Source of the DNA: Actinobacillus indolicus
GTDB taxonomy: Bacteria > Pseudomonadota > Gammaproteobacteria > Enterobacterales > Pasteurellaceae
Direction: 5' to 3'
Assembly (NCBI RefSeq): GCF_004519515.1
Contig: NZ_CP038145.1
Span: 868,001-932,000, forward strand
DNA: 64,000 nucleotides
A program made the position numbers and the translations under genes. Position 1 is the first letter of the stretch. Each line of letters begins with the position of its first letter. Under the pieces are notes generated by a model. It was given only the letters and a program-made list of their open reading frames with translations, was not told the DNA's origin and searched no databases. Below, piece by piece: positions 44,996 through 55,071 of this stretch.

Positions 44996-46198
44996 TTAAA
45001 TATATTCTGCCGTATATTTTGCAATCACTAATTCTTCATTAGTTGGGATTACATAAGCAGAATGTTGTGAACAATCTGTCGTAATTTGTCCGTACTGACC
45101 AAATCTTGCAGATAAATTGCGTTCCTGATCTAACTCAAATCCTAAAATGGTGAGTTTTTGTAATACTAATCGACGAACTAATTCAGAATTTTCACCAATT
45201 CCACCGGTAAAGACCACCGCATCTAATTTATTGTCTAATAGCATTGCGTAAGCGCCAATATATTTGACTAAACGATGAATATAAACTTCTAATGCAATAC
45301 GACATTTTTCATCTTTTTCATAGTGTTCAGTGATATAGCGGAAGTCACTGCTTGAGCCTGTTAATCCTAATAATCCAGATTTTTTATTAATTAAATCGCT
45401 CGTTTCTTCAGTAGAAATATCTAATTTTTGTTTGAGATAAATTAATAACGCTGGGTCAACATCTCCACAACGCGTTCCCATCACTAAACCTTCGCAAGGG
45501 GTAAAGCCCATAGATGTATCTATACTTTCGCCATTTTTAATCGCAGTAATAGATGCGCCATTACCCAAATGACAGCTAATCATATTTAATTCTGAGCGAG
45601 GCTTACCTAAATACTCAGCCGTTTTACAAGCAATGTAGTAATGGCTAATGCCATGGAATCCGTAACGACGAATCCCATATTTCTCATAAAACTCTATCGG
45701 TAAAGGATAAAGATAAGCATGCGGTGGTAAGGTTGCATGGAAGCCCGTATCAAAGACAGCAACATTTTTATCTTGTAAATGAGGGAAAGCAATTTGAGAG
45801 GCTTTAATCCCCATAACATTCGCTGGATTATGTAACGGAGCGAGTTCAAATAAGGTGGCAAGATTATCAATAACTTCTGGAGTAATAAGTGTTGGTTGGG
45901 AATATTTTTCTCCACCGTGAGTAACTCGGTGTCCAATGGCTTTAATACTTTGTTTTAGAGCAGGGTAATCGGAGAGAATTTTGTTAGTAACGAAATTAAG
46001 AGCATCGGCATGATTGGCTTTATCGGCAAGTTGGGCTTGGTATTTTTCACCTTGATATTTCCAACTAATTTTAGCTTCAGGTAAGTGTAAACATTCTGCC
46101 AGCCCTGAGAGCAATGTTTCTTCCGTTTTCGGTTGAATAATAGAGAATTTCAGTGATGAACTTCCGCAATTAATAACAAGTATATGGTGCTGTGACAT
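44996..46198 (-). CDS. ackA: Acetate kinase
   Basis: 400 residues. N-terminal INCGSSSLKFSI (phosphate site), GHRVTHGGEKYS and GFHGISHYY. Interconverts acetyl-phosphate and acetate with ATP. pta is not next to it, unlike in E. coli. Start has AAGGAGTTATT upstream. The 219 bp between it and mrcB hold only a single USS (46386-46394) and no credible gene. Confidence 0.95.
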   Translation of the reverse strand: MSQHHILVINCGSSSLKFSIIQPKTEETLLSGLAECLHLPEAKISWKYQGEKYQAQLADKANHADALNFVTNKILSDYPALKQSIKAIGHRVTHGGEKYSQPTLITPEVIDNLATLFELAPLHNPANVMGIKASQIAFPHLQDKNVAVFDTGFHATLPPHAYLYPLPIEFYEKYGIRRYGFHGISHYYIACKTAEYLGKPRSELNMISCHLGNGASITAIKNGESIDTSMGFTPCEGLVMGTRCGDVDPALLIYLKQKLDISTEETSDLINKKSGLLGLTGSSSDFRYITEHYEKDEKCRIALEVYIHRLVKYIGAYAMLLDNKLDAVVFTGGIGENSELVRRLVLQKLTILGFELDQERNLSARFGQYGQITTDCSQHSAYVIPTNEELVIAKYTAEYI

Positions 46199-46417
46199 AA
46201 ATAACTCCTTACAATTATTACGTTAAGCATTTGAATGATTGCTATATCATTGACCTTAAATACCTTTCAGTCAAGGGTAAAAATGAAGATAAATCAAAAA
46301 TAGATCGAATAGAGATATTTTTAAAGATAGCTCTCCATAACGATGAAAATGCAATGTCTTTTATGCAAAATTCTTGTAAAATCTCACCGCTTGTAAAAAT
46401 TATGATGGTCATTAAGA

Positions 46418-48814
46418 ATGTCGAACAATAGTGAAACGGCTCAAGAAGAACAACAGCCGAAGAAAAAGCCCTATGTTATCCCAACATGTTTAAAATTATC
46501 CTTGCTCGGTGCTTGCTGTGTTGGGTTATATGGTATTTATTTGGATGGAAAGATTCGCTCCAAAATGGACGGCCAAGTTTGGCAATTACCTGCTGAAGTA
46601 TATAGCCGTATTGAGAGTATTCGTCTTGATGACAATCTTACCTTAGAGCAAGTAAAACTGGCTTTATTAGATAATGGCTATCGAGAAGTCTCTTTAATTG
46701 CGACACCTGGCGACTTTAAAATTGAAGGCGATTCTTTGGTTTTACTTCGTCGAGCGTTTTTATTTCCTGAAACACCTGAAGCTCAGCGTGTGCTTCGTTT
46801 ACGTTTTGTGAATGAAAAATTAGCTCGTATTGAAGATTTAGTGCAATTCAAAGAAGTCGATGAATTCCGTTTAGATCCAAAATTGATCGCCATGTTACAT
46901 TCGGATAATGATGAAGAGCGCCAAGCGCTACGCCTTCAGGATTATCCACGTCTCTTAATTGATGCGCTATTACTGACCGAAGATAAACGCTTTTTCCAAC
47001 ATGACGGCATCAGCCCACTTGGTATCGCTCGTGCTTTTTTGACTAACTATCAAGCAGGGCGTACCGTTCAAGGTGGTAGTACATTAACACAGCAACTGGT
47101 TAAAAATCTTTTTTTAAGCAATGAGAAATCATTTGTACGTAAAGCAAATGAAGCGCTCATGTCACTGATTTTGGATTTCCGTTACGATAAAAATCGTATC
47201 CTTGAAACGTATCTGAACGAAATTTATCTAGGGCAAAACGGCAGTTACCAAATTCACGGCTTTGCATTAGCAAGTCAATTCTACTTTGGTCGTCCAGTTC
47301 AAGAAATTAGCCTAAACCAGATTGCATTGCTGGTCGGAATGGTAAAAGGTCCTTCACTTTATAATCCTTGGAAGAATCCTGAAGGGGCTTTAGAGCGTCG
47401 CAATGTAGTGCTGAAAGTGTTACTTGAGCATAAAGTTATCAATGAAGAGTTGTATGAATTATTGAGTAAACAACCACTTGGCGTGAAAGATAAAGGGAAT
47501 ATTTATCGCCAACAGCCAGCCTTTATGCACGCTTTGAATTTAGATATTAAGAGTGAGTTAGGTGAAGGCAAATCTGCATTACTCTCTGGCGCAAAAATTT
47601 TTACGACCCTTGACCGAAAACAGCAACGCTCCGCAGAAATGGCGGTTATCAATGGCGTGGCAGAGCTTGAAAATAGCGATAAGAAAATCAAAGATTTACA
47701 GTCTGCGATTGTGGTTGCAGAATATAAAACGGGTAAGGTTCGTGCTATTGTCGGTGGTGTACAAACCCAATATGCAGGCTTTAACCGAGCGATTCAAACA
47801 AAACGTCAGATTGGTTCATTGGTGAAACCGTCCATTTATGCGATTGCGCTATCCAATCCGCAAAACTTTAGGTTGAACACCCCTGTTAATAACCAACCGA
47901 TTACGATTACCGTAAAAGGAAGTCCGCCATGGTCGCCACGAAATTACGATCGTCGATTTAGTGGCTCTGTTATGTTAATGGATGCACTCGTTCGCTCCCT
48001 AAACATTCCAACGGTGAATATTGGGATGAAAATCGGCTTGAAGAATGTCATTGATAAACAGAAAGAAATGGGATGGGATAACGCAGAGATTCCACCGTAT
48101 CCAGCTACATTATTGGGCTCTTATTCAATCTCGCCTTATGATGTGACAAAATCTTATCAAGTCATTGCTAATGCTGGCTTAAAAGCGCCATTAACAACGA
48201 TTGAAGCCATCATTTCTCCAAGCGGTGAGATGATTTATCAACCTGACTTAAGCAAAACAGGTAAACAGATTTTGCCAGAAGAAGCCTCCATCCAAACGCT
48301 TTATGCAATGCAACAAGTCGTTGAACGTGGTACAGCAAGAAGCTTACAGACGGATTTTGCAAATCTAAAACTGGCAGGTAAAACGGGGACAACCAACAAT
48401 GCACGTGATACTTGGTTTGTGGGCATTGATGGTGAGAATGTAGCAACGGTATGGCTAGGTAAAGATAACAACGGTGATACCAATCTTACTGGCTCAAGTG
48501 GTGCATTGCAGATCTATAAGGAATACTTAAGACGTGCAGAGCCTTTAGCGTTTAAATTACCAAAATCCCCGAATCTTCAATGGGTAGGTATTAATAGCTA
48601 CGGCTCGTGGGATTGCTCAAGCTCCCGCCAAATCCCTGTTTGGAAAGATAAAGGGCAACGTTATTGTACTGGTGGTGCTGTCGTTCAATCTAACCAAAGT
48701 GTCTGGGATGCATTATCTCTAAGTAAAGATAAATCTGCGACCCAACCTGTGAAAGCAGATGAAGCAGAAAACTTACAACAAGCCCCAATAGAAGAAGTCG
48801 CACCTAGAGAATAA
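46418..48814 (+). CDS. mrcB: Penicillin-binding protein 1b (bifunctional transglycosylase/transpeptidase)
   Basis: 798 residues. Cytoplasmic tail and membrane helix (about 24-43), UB2H-like domain, GT51 domain with catalytic E in TEDKRFFQHDG and QGGSTLTQQLVKNLFL, then transpeptidase with S-L-V-K (SxxK, in RQIGSLVKPS), S-L-N and K-T-G-T. Polymerises and crosslinks peptidoglycan in the periplasm. A terminator follows. Confidence 0.95.
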   Translation: MSNNSETAQEEQQPKKKPYVIPTCLKLSLLGACCVGLYGIYLDGKIRSKMDGQVWQLPAEVYSRIESIRLDDNLTLEQVKLALLDNGYREVSLIATPGDFKIEGDSLVLLRRAFLFPETPEAQRVLRLRFVNEKLARIEDLVQFKEVDEFRLDPKLIAMLHSDNDEERQALRLQDYPRLLIDALLLTEDKRFFQHDGISPLGIARAFLTNYQAGRTVQGGSTLTQQLVKNLFLSNEKSFVRKANEALMSLILDFRYDKNRILETYLNEIYLGQNGSYQIHGFALASQFYFGRPVQEISLNQIALLVGMVKGPSLYNPWKNPEGALERRNVVLKVLLEHKVINEELYELLSKQPLGVKDKGNIYRQQPAFMHALNLDIKSELGEGKSALLSGAKIFTTLDRKQQRSAEMAVINGVAELENSDKKIKDLQSAIVVAEYKTGKVRAIVGGVQTQYAGFNRAIQTKRQIGSLVKPSIYAIALSNPQNFRLNTPVNNQPITITVKGSPPWSPRNYDRRFSGSVMLMDALVRSLNIPTVNIGMKIGLKNVIDKQKEMGWDNAEIPPYPATLLGSYSISPYDVTKSYQVIANAGLKAPLTTIEAIISPSGEMIYQPDLSKTGKQILPEEASIQTLYAMQQVVERGTARSLQTDFANLKLAGKTGTTNNARDTWFVGIDGENVATVWLGKDNNGDTNLTGSSGALQIYKEYLRRAEPLAFKLPKSPNLQWVGINSYGSWDCSSSRQIPVWKDKGQRYCTGGAVVQSNQSVWDALSLSKDKSATQPVKADEAENLQQAPIEEVAPRE

Positions 48815-48820
48815 AAAAAT

Positions 48821-48855
48821 AATGGAAAGAATATCAATTCTTTCCATTTTTTTAT
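48821..48855. terminator. Bidirectional terminator between mrcB and ygiD
   Basis: Perfect AATGGAAAGAAT / ATTCTTTCCATT stem with ATCA loop, A-run before and T-run after. Confidence 0.92.
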
Positions 48856-48857
48856 AT

Positions 48858-49640
48858 TTAACCAACAAGTACCGATGTCATACTGATTGAACCAGCAACG
48901 AGCTTATCATTAAATAAGGTCACCTTATTGGATTCATCTCGTTGTGCCATCACGTAAAGTAAAGGCAAATAGTGATCTGGAGTTGGTACAGATAACTCTG
49001 CACTTTCACCAAATTTTTCAAAGTTGATTAACGCATCCACATTATTTTCAGCAATAGCACCATTTATGGCATCTCTAAATTCGTATGCCCAATCATAACC
49101 TGCGCCAACTTGATCGATATGTTCCCAACTAATCGCTCTGAGATTATGCACAATATCGCCACTGCCTAAGATCAATACGCCCTGCTCACGTAAAGGGCGT
49201 AACTTTTTAGCAAGTTCAAAATGCCATTCAGCTGGTTTAGTTCGATCAAGGCTAAGTTGAACTACTGGAATATCTGCATCAGGGTAAAGGTATTTTAAGA
49301 CTGCCCAAGCGCCATGATCAAAACCACGGGTTGCATTCAGCTCTACCCTTTCTGGCGCAAGAAGCTGTTGTAGTTGTAGTGCAAACTCAGGGCTACCTTT
49401 CGCAGGATATACGACTTGGCTAAGTTCTTCTGGAAAGCCGTGAAAATCGTAAATCATTTCAGGATTCTCACCGCTTGCAACTTGCAATGTTGAGCTATAC
49501 CAATGCGCCGAAATACAAAGAATTAGCTTAGGTTTTTCAAAGGTTTGAGTAATTTGTTCAAAGCCTTGGTTAAATACATTATTTTTATCTAATACATTCA
49601 TCGGGTTACCATGTCCGACAAAAAGTGCTGGAGTTCTCAT
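48858..49640 (-). CDS. ygiD: LigB-type extradiol dioxygenase (YgiD, 4,5-DOPA dioxygenase)
   Basis: 260 residues. Starts MRTPALFVGHGNPM (metal-binding H), with ISAHWYS, DFHGFPEELSQV and GSGDIVHNLR, all typical of YgiD/DODA proteins. Zn/Fe-dependent ring cleavage of DOPA is known for E. coli YgiD; physiological role here unknown. The 264 bp before the next gene are AT-rich with no other feature. Confidence 0.88.
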   Translation of the reverse strand: MRTPALFVGHGNPMNVLDKNNVFNQGFEQITQTFEKPKLILCISAHWYSSTLQVASGENPEMIYDFHGFPEELSQVVYPAKGSPEFALQLQQLLAPERVELNATRGFDHGAWAVLKYLYPDADIPVVQLSLDRTKPAEWHFELAKKLRPLREQGVLILGSGDIVHNLRAISWEHIDQVGAGYDWAYEFRDAINGAIAENNVDALINFEKFGESAELSVPTPDHYLPLLYVMAQRDESNKVTLFNDKLVAGSISMTSVLVG

Positions 49641-50151
49641 TTTGTTATCCTTTGTTTTTTATTGAAACTAGCAACATTCTAAAGTCTTTTTATCTCATGG
49701 GGTATTTAGTAAAAGTAAAAAGAGAATTCAGATGTTATAAAGACTAGGTTAAATTCTGACTATTTTGTGAATAAGATCTCAACTTTCATTTATTTTTGTT
49801 TTATTTAAAAAATAATCTGATAACCTTATATTTGAAAATAAACGAAAGTTTATTAAAGATTTGTAAAACTACATTTGATTTCAAATCGACCATGGGGAAA
49901 ATAGATGAAAACACTCGTCAAAAAACATAAAGAAGGTGAGACTGTTGGGATCTGTTCTGTTTGTTCTGCACACCCACTTGTCATTGAAGCTGCACTACGC
50001 TTCGATCTTCATACCAATAACAACGTCTTAATTGAAGCAACATCAAACCAAGTCAACCAGTTTGGTGGCTATACGGGCATGACACCAGCGGACTTTAAAC
50101 AATTCGTTTATCACATTGCTGAACAAGTTGGTTTTCCACAAGAAAGAATTA

Positions 50152-50864
50152 GGGGCTGTAGTAGATAAGGTCTAAATCCCACACCATTTTCTCAATATTT
50201 TAAGCTGATTAGATGGTGTGCTGTAGTTAAATCTAAACTCACATTCTTTGATAAAAAGATGGAAGTTTTTCTTGTCAATGCCATTGTATTTTCTAAGTAC
50301 TCGTTTGGCTTGAGACCAGAAATTTTCAATGCCATTGATGTGGTTGTGATCTTTGACAAACTCTTTGGAATGATTGATGCGAAAGTGTTTAAACTCACTC
50401 ACATCAAGAGCATTATAGCTTCTGTAACCATCTGTGTAAACGATGCTATCTGGCTTGATTTTGCTTGAGATGATAGGCATTAAGGTACTTTGCTTGGTAT
50501 CTTTTACAACAACAGTATAAACCTTGCCATTACGCTTCAAAAGACCAAATACAGCTGTTTTGCCACCAGCTCCACGACCTCGCTTGCCTTTGCGAATGCC
50601 ACCGAAGTAGCTTTCATCAAGCTCTACTTCGCCATCAAACAAAGTGTGAGCTTCAAGGTTGAGATTATATTCTATCACAAGTCTGATTTTGCGGTAAAAT
50701 AAAGCTGCTGAATTGTGCTGAATGCCAAGCAAATCACTTGCTGTTCTAGCAGTAACTTGTGCAACAAAAAATTCAAGCAGTTTTATTTGAACTTTTTTAC
50801 TTAATTTACAACGAGTTATCTTCATGTTTGTAGTATAGCATAAGTGCTAATCTACTACAGCCCC
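50152..50864 (-). mobile_element. Complete IS1016-like (IS1595 family) insertion sequence with 8-bp target duplication
   Basis: 713 bp. Terminal inverted repeats begin GGGGCTGTAGTAGAT at both ends. The target duplication AAGAATTA is at 50144-50151 and 50865-50872, perfect and 8 bp as expected for IS1595. It carries one intact transposase gene, so is probably recent and possibly active. Confidence 0.95.
50172..50825 (-). CDS. IS1016-like transposase (IS1595 family, ISXO2-like DDE domain)
   Basis: 217 residues, intact. Short N-terminal region, then ISXO2-like domain: VELDESYFGGIRKGKRGRG, SIVYTDGYRSY, and NHINGIENFWSQAKRVLRKYNG. Fills nearly the whole element. Catalyses insertion of its own element. 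Confidence 0.93.
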   Translation of the reverse strand: MKITRCKLSKKVQIKLLEFFVAQVTARTASDLLGIQHNSAALFYRKIRLVIEYNLNLEAHTLFDGEVELDESYFGGIRKGKRGRGAGGKTAVFGLLKRNGKVYTVVVKDTKQSTLMPIISSKIKPDSIVYTDGYRSYNALDVSEFKHFRINHSKEFVKDHNHINGIENFWSQAKRVLRKYNGIDKKNFHLFIKECEFRFNYSTPSNQLKILRKWCGI

Positions 50865-51898
50865 AAGAATTATTTTAGGGGGAGATCATCTTGGGCCAAA
50901 CTGCTGGCAACATGAAGATGCTACAACTGCAATGGAAAAAGCTAAAGTCTTAGTTGTTGAATATGCAAAAGCAGGATTTAGCAAAATTCATTTGGATGCC
51001 TCTATGTCTTGTGCCGATGACCCAATACCGCTACCGCCGAAAGTCGTTGCCGAGCGAGCCGCAATTTTATGCCAAGCGATTGAAACGGCACTTTCTGAAT
51101 CGGAAAAAGAGGAAATAAGCTACATTGTAGGGACTGAAGTTCCTGTGCCTGGCGGAGAAGCTCACGCTATTCAATCTATTGCGGTCACGACGGTTGAGAG
51201 CGCACAGGAAACCATAGATACTCATCACCAAGCTTTTACTCAATTAGGACTAACCGAAGGATTTAAGCGGATTATTGGTATTGTTGTGCAACCAGGTGTG
51301 GAGTTTGATCACTCCAATGTCATTTTATATGAGCCAGAAAAAGCCCAAGCACTTTCACAGTTTATTGAATCGACACCTTACATTTTTGAAGCGCACTCCA
51401 CCGATTACCAAATTCCAGAGTCCTATCGTGCTTTAGTTCGAGATCACTTTGCTATTCTCAAAGTCGGCCCTGCGTTAACTTTTGCATTACGTGAAGCGTT
51501 GTTTGCCCTTGCCAATATTGAGAATGAATTAATTAGCCCTGAAAAACGAAGCTATTTATTAGATGTGATCGATCATGTGATGCAAGATGAGCCCAAATAC
51601 TGGCAGAAATACTATTCACCGCAGCATTCTAAAGCGATGGTGGATTTACACTTCAGCTTATCGGATCGTATTCGTTATTATTGGCCACATGAACGTATTC
51701 ATACTGCCGTTGAGAAATTGATAGAAAATCTATCTAATACCGCCATTCCACTTGGCTTATTAAGCCAATATCTCCCAGAGCAAGCGAAGAAGGTACTCGC
51801 CAAAGAGATTGAAGCAACACCTAAATCTCTCGTGATTGATAAAATCCAAATGGTACTGAATGATTATGCTTATGGATGTGGTAAATAGGTAAAGAAGA

Positions 51899-51928
51899 GG
51901 GGCAAATCAAATAAACTTGCCCCTTTCA
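51899..51928. terminator. Terminator between gatZ remnant and obgE
   Basis: GGGGCAA / TTGCCCC with an 11-base loop and TTTC after; convergent genes on both sides. Confidence 0.75.
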
Positions 51929-51930
51929 CC

Positions 51931-53106
51931 TTATGGTTTGTAGATAAACTCTACCCCTTCATCATCTTCTTCTGTCCAACCGTCATCATCTAAGTCGTCC
52001 CAATCGTCTTCGGTAATCGGGTTTAACATCGCTTGTTGATGATAGTCGTCCCATTTGAATGCCACTTCTTCTTTCGCTTTTTCCTCTTCTTCAATACGAG
52101 GATTTGCTTCGATAAAGTCCATAATATCACGGGTTAAAGCGGATACATTTTGCCCTGTGGCTGCAGAAATCAAGTAGTAATCACCTTCCCAACCGATCTC
52201 TTCTACAATCGCTTCGGCTCTTTCTCTCGCCTCTTCTTCGCCAATGGTGTCGATTTTGTTAAACACCAGCCATTGCGGTTTATCCGCCAATTTTTCGCTG
52301 TATTGATAAAGTTCCGACTCAATAATAGAGATATTTTGTGCAGGATCGCTTTCGTCAATCGGCATAATATCGACAAGGTGAATGAGTACTCGACAACGCT
52401 CTAAGTGTTTTAGGAAGCGGATCCCCAAACCTGCACCTTCAGCCGCACCTTCAATCAACCCTGGAATATCTGCCACCACAAAGCTACGATCTGCCCCAAC
52501 TCGTGCTACACCTAAACTTGGCACAAGGGTTGTGAATGGATAATCTGCAACTTTCGGTTTTGCGGCTGATACTGCACGGATAAAGGTGGATTTCCCTGCG
52601 TTCGGTAAACCTAACATTCCCACATCTGCAAGTAACATCAATTCTAACTGTAAATCACGCTTTTCCCCTGGTGTGCCGTTGGTTTTCTGGCGTGGCGCAC
52701 GATTGACTGACGACTTAAAGCGAGTATTCCCCAAACCGTGATAGCCACCTTTTGCCACCAACATTTTCATACCGTGTTTGGTTAAATCGCCAATCACTTC
52801 TTGGGTATCGTTGTCAATCGCACGAGTACCGACGGGAACACGCAAAGTGATGTCGCTACCACGATGCCCTGTACAACCAGCGCTGCGACCGTTTTCACCA
52901 CGACCAGCAGCAAAACGTTTTTCAAAACGGTAGTCAATGAGCGTATTTAAGTTCTCATCCGCAATTAAATACACATCACCACCATCACCACCATCGCCAC
53001 CATCAGGGCCGCCTTTCGGAATAAATTTCTCACGGCGGAAGCTGACACAGCCGTTTCCACCATCGCCTGCTTCCACTCGGATCAGGGCTTCATCAATAAA
53101 TTTCAT
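51931..53106 (-). CDS. obgE: GTPase ObgE/CgtA
   Basis: 391 residues. Glycine-rich Obg fold (1-158, GGPDGGDGGDGGDVYL), G domain with G1 GLPNAGKSTF and G3 DIPGLIEGA, and an acidic C-terminal tail (DDWDDLDDDGW). Acts in ribosome assembly and stress. Order rplU-rpmA-yhbE-obgE is conserved with E. coli, here with yhbE doubled. Confidence 0.95.
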   Translation of the reverse strand: MKFIDEALIRVEAGDGGNGCVSFRREKFIPKGGPDGGDGGDGGDVYLIADENLNTLIDYRFEKRFAAGRGENGRSAGCTGHRGSDITLRVPVGTRAIDNDTQEVIGDLTKHGMKMLVAKGGYHGLGNTRFKSSVNRAPRQKTNGTPGEKRDLQLELMLLADVGMLGLPNAGKSTFIRAVSAAKPKVADYPFTTLVPSLGVARVGADRSFVVADIPGLIEGAAEGAGLGIRFLKHLERCRVLIHLVDIMPIDESDPAQNISIIESELYQYSEKLADKPQWLVFNKIDTIGEEEARERAEAIVEEIGWEGDYYLISAATGQNVSALTRDIMDFIEANPRIEEEEKAKEEVAFKWDDYHQQAMLNPITEDDWDDLDDDGWTEEDDEGVEFIYKP

Positions 53107-53142
53107 ATCTTCTCCTATTTCCCATACAAATTAGGGAAATGC

Positions 53143-54063
53143 TTATTTTCTTTTAACTAATTTATGTCCGACCGCCGATAAAATCGTGCCTGACACCACA
53201 ATAAATGCACCGATATAACTCAATAAATTCATATCAGGGCTTGCAAAGGTATCGGGAAATACCCAATGTCCAATGCTTGAAAAAACCATCGTAAAAATCG
53301 GGACTAAAATCGTGACTACACTTACTTTTGATGCGTCCCAGTGATTTAATGCTTCGGCATAGGCACCATAACCAATCAAGGTATTTAAACAACAGAAAAT
53401 GAAACAACCCAATAAAAACGGATCAAATCCATCCATATTTATCTGGCTAGCAAATGGGGTAAGCACCAAGGCACACCCCGCATAAATAATTAACAAAATC
53501 TGCTGTGAGCTAAATTTTGCTAACATCATTTTTTGGGCTATCGCATAAACAACCCAAACAACTGCAGCACCTGCTCCGACAAGCACCCCAAAAGCATAAG
53601 TGCCTAACTGGAAAATTTCCTCAAAACGCTCATTAAAAAAGGCGATTAAACCAATAATAAGCAATAACAAGCCGATTTGCTGGTGTCGCCCAAATTGTTC
53701 TTTAAAAATCACCACACCACATAAAATCATCGTAAACGGAGCTAATTGCCACAATACTTGGCTAGTCGTCGGTGAAATAAAATTTAAACTATAGCTAAAC
53801 AAGAAAAAATTCAACGACAAGCCTACCACGCCTATCACGATTAACCAAAGAAAACGTGGGGTAAAAGCGGTCAGTTTCGGCAATTTTTTTGTAAAGCCTA
53901 AAATGAGCAACAAACCGATTGCCGCTACGATGAAACGAACCCAGACGAGCGTTTGAGCATTCACAACGCTCAAGACTTTTTGTGCCGCAATCGGCAAAGA
54001 ACCCCACATCATCGCAGTAAGTAAGGCTAACGAAAATCCAAGTAATGTGCGTTGTGGTTTCAT
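53143..54063 (-). CDS. EamA/DMT family transporter, second yhbE-like copy
   Basis: 306 residues from ATG 54063; the open frame extends upstream into the neighbour but MKPQRTLLGF aligns with the neighbour's start. Ten membrane helices in two EamA repeats. Clearly a paralogue of the next gene: LLGFxLALxxxMMWGxLPIA and LGxxxCxxNTxxxYGxYAEAL-like segments are shared. Substrate unknown. Confidence 0.85.
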   Translation of the reverse strand: MKPQRTLLGFSLALLTAMMWGSLPIAAQKVLSVVNAQTLVWVRFIVAAIGLLLILGFTKKLPKLTAFTPRFLWLIVIGVVGLSLNFFLFSYSLNFISPTTSQVLWQLAPFTMILCGVVIFKEQFGRHQQIGLLLLIIGLIAFFNERFEEIFQLGTYAFGVLVGAGAAVVWVVYAIAQKMMLAKFSSQQILLIIYAGCALVLTPFASQINMDGFDPFLLGCFIFCCLNTLIGYGAYAEALNHWDASKVSVVTILVPIFTMVFSSIGHWVFPDTFASPDMNLLSYIGAFIVVSGTILSAVGHKLVKRK

Positions 54064-54064
54064 A

Positions 54065-54994
54065 TTAAATCCGTTTATGTCGATAAAAAAGTTTATGTCC
54101 GGCTGCAGAAAGCATCGCTCCACATACGACTACAACTGCTCCTAAATGTGTCAAATGGTTAAAATCAGGTTCAGCAAAATGCTCAGGACTTAAATAAAAT
54201 GCCAACTGCGAAAATAAAATTGTACAGATCGGGATAAGTGGCATCATTACGCTCACTTTAGTCACTTCCCAACGATTTAACGCTTCGGCATAACTGCCAT
54301 AAGCGATCACCGTATTTAAACAGCAAAAGATCAAGCAAGCTACCGCAAAACCATTGAGATCATTGATTTGTGAAAGATCCGCTAAAGGCGTGAAAACCAG
54401 GCTACAGCCACAATAAATAAACAGCAAAATTTGCTGCGAGTTAAAGCGATCTAGCATCATCTTTTGCGCAATGCTGTAACAGATCCAAATAAGGCTTGCT
54501 CCTACTGCAAAAATCATTCCCCAGGCATATTCATTCATCTGAGCAAGATCATCAAAACGATCATTAAAAAATAATCCCAAGCCAATCAGTACAATAACAA
54601 AGCCGATTTTCTGATGTAAACCGAAGCTCTCTTTAAACAAATAAACGCCGATAAACGCCATAATCAAAGAGGAAAAAGGGCTAATCACTTGACTGGCTGC
54701 TGGTGGAATATGATTTAACGCTAAATTAAATAAATAAAAATTGCAGGATAAACCAAATACACCGAGTAGTAACAGATAGCAATGACGGCGAGTGAAAGCG
54801 GTCACTTTAGGCAATTTTTTTGCAAAGCACAAAATTAAAAACAACCCTACCATTGCAGTAATAAACCGAAACCAGACGATCGTTTGAGCGTCCATAAATT
54901 TCAAAACTTGCTGCAAGGCTATCGGCAACATACCCCACATCATTACGGCAGTTAGGGCAAAGAGAAAGCCAAGTAAAGGCTGTGATTTTGACAT
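54065..54994 (-). CDS. EamA/DMT family transporter, first yhbE-like copy
   Basis: 309 residues, ten membrane helices. Adjacent to its paralogue with one base between stop and next start, so co-translated. Position between rpmA and obgE matches E. coli yhbE. Substrate unknown. Confidence 0.87.
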   Translation of the reverse strand: MSKSQPLLGFLFALTAVMMWGMLPIALQQVLKFMDAQTIVWFRFITAMVGLFLILCFAKKLPKVTAFTRRHCYLLLLGVFGLSCNFYLFNLALNHIPPAASQVISPFSSLIMAFIGVYLFKESFGLHQKIGFVIVLIGLGLFFNDRFDDLAQMNEYAWGMIFAVGASLIWICYSIAQKMMLDRFNSQQILLFIYCGCSLVFTPLADLSQINDLNGFAVACLIFCCLNTVIAYGSYAEALNRWEVTKVSVMMPLIPICTILFSQLAFYLSPEHFAEPDFNHLTHLGAVVVVCGAMLSAAGHKLFYRHKRI

Positions 54995-55015
54995 AAATTT
55001 TTTTGTTTCAATGGT

Positions 55016-55046
55016 AATAAAAAACCCCGCTAATTGATTAGCGGGG
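55016..55046 (-). terminator. Rho-independent terminator after rpmA
   Basis: CCCCGCTAAT / ATTAGCGGGG with a 2-base loop and, on the minus strand, GGGG followed by TTTTTTATT. Confidence 0.92.
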
Positions 55047-55071
55047 CATTTTAATCTTATTCTTTTGAAGA

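Larger units (their letters stand above)
49905..51888 (+). pseudogene. gatZ: gatZ/kbaZ-like tagatose-bisphosphate aldolase subunit, split by an IS element
   Basis: The 5' part (49905-50151) encodes CSVCSAHPLVIEAALRF and NQVNQFGGYTGMTPADF; the 3' part (from 50873) continues LGGDHLGPN and FSKIHLDASMSC. Removing the IS and one 8-bp duplicate rejoins the frame exactly (Q-E-R-I-I-L-G-G-D-H-L-G-P-N) and gives 420 residues, the length of E. coli GatZ. GatZ stabilises the aldolase GatY. No gatY, transport or other galactitol/tagatose gene is nearby. A restart at ATG 50932 could make a 318-residue fragment, probably inactive. Confidence 0.92.

Noticed and set aside
46231..46431. 66-residue open frame between ackA and mrcB
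   Set aside because: No ribosome-binding site, overlaps the mrcB start, runs through a USS, and resembles no protein.
50932..51888. Stand-alone aldolase gene starting at 50932
   Set aside because: It is the downstream part of gatZ cut off by the IS; the frame continues to the left up to the insertion point.
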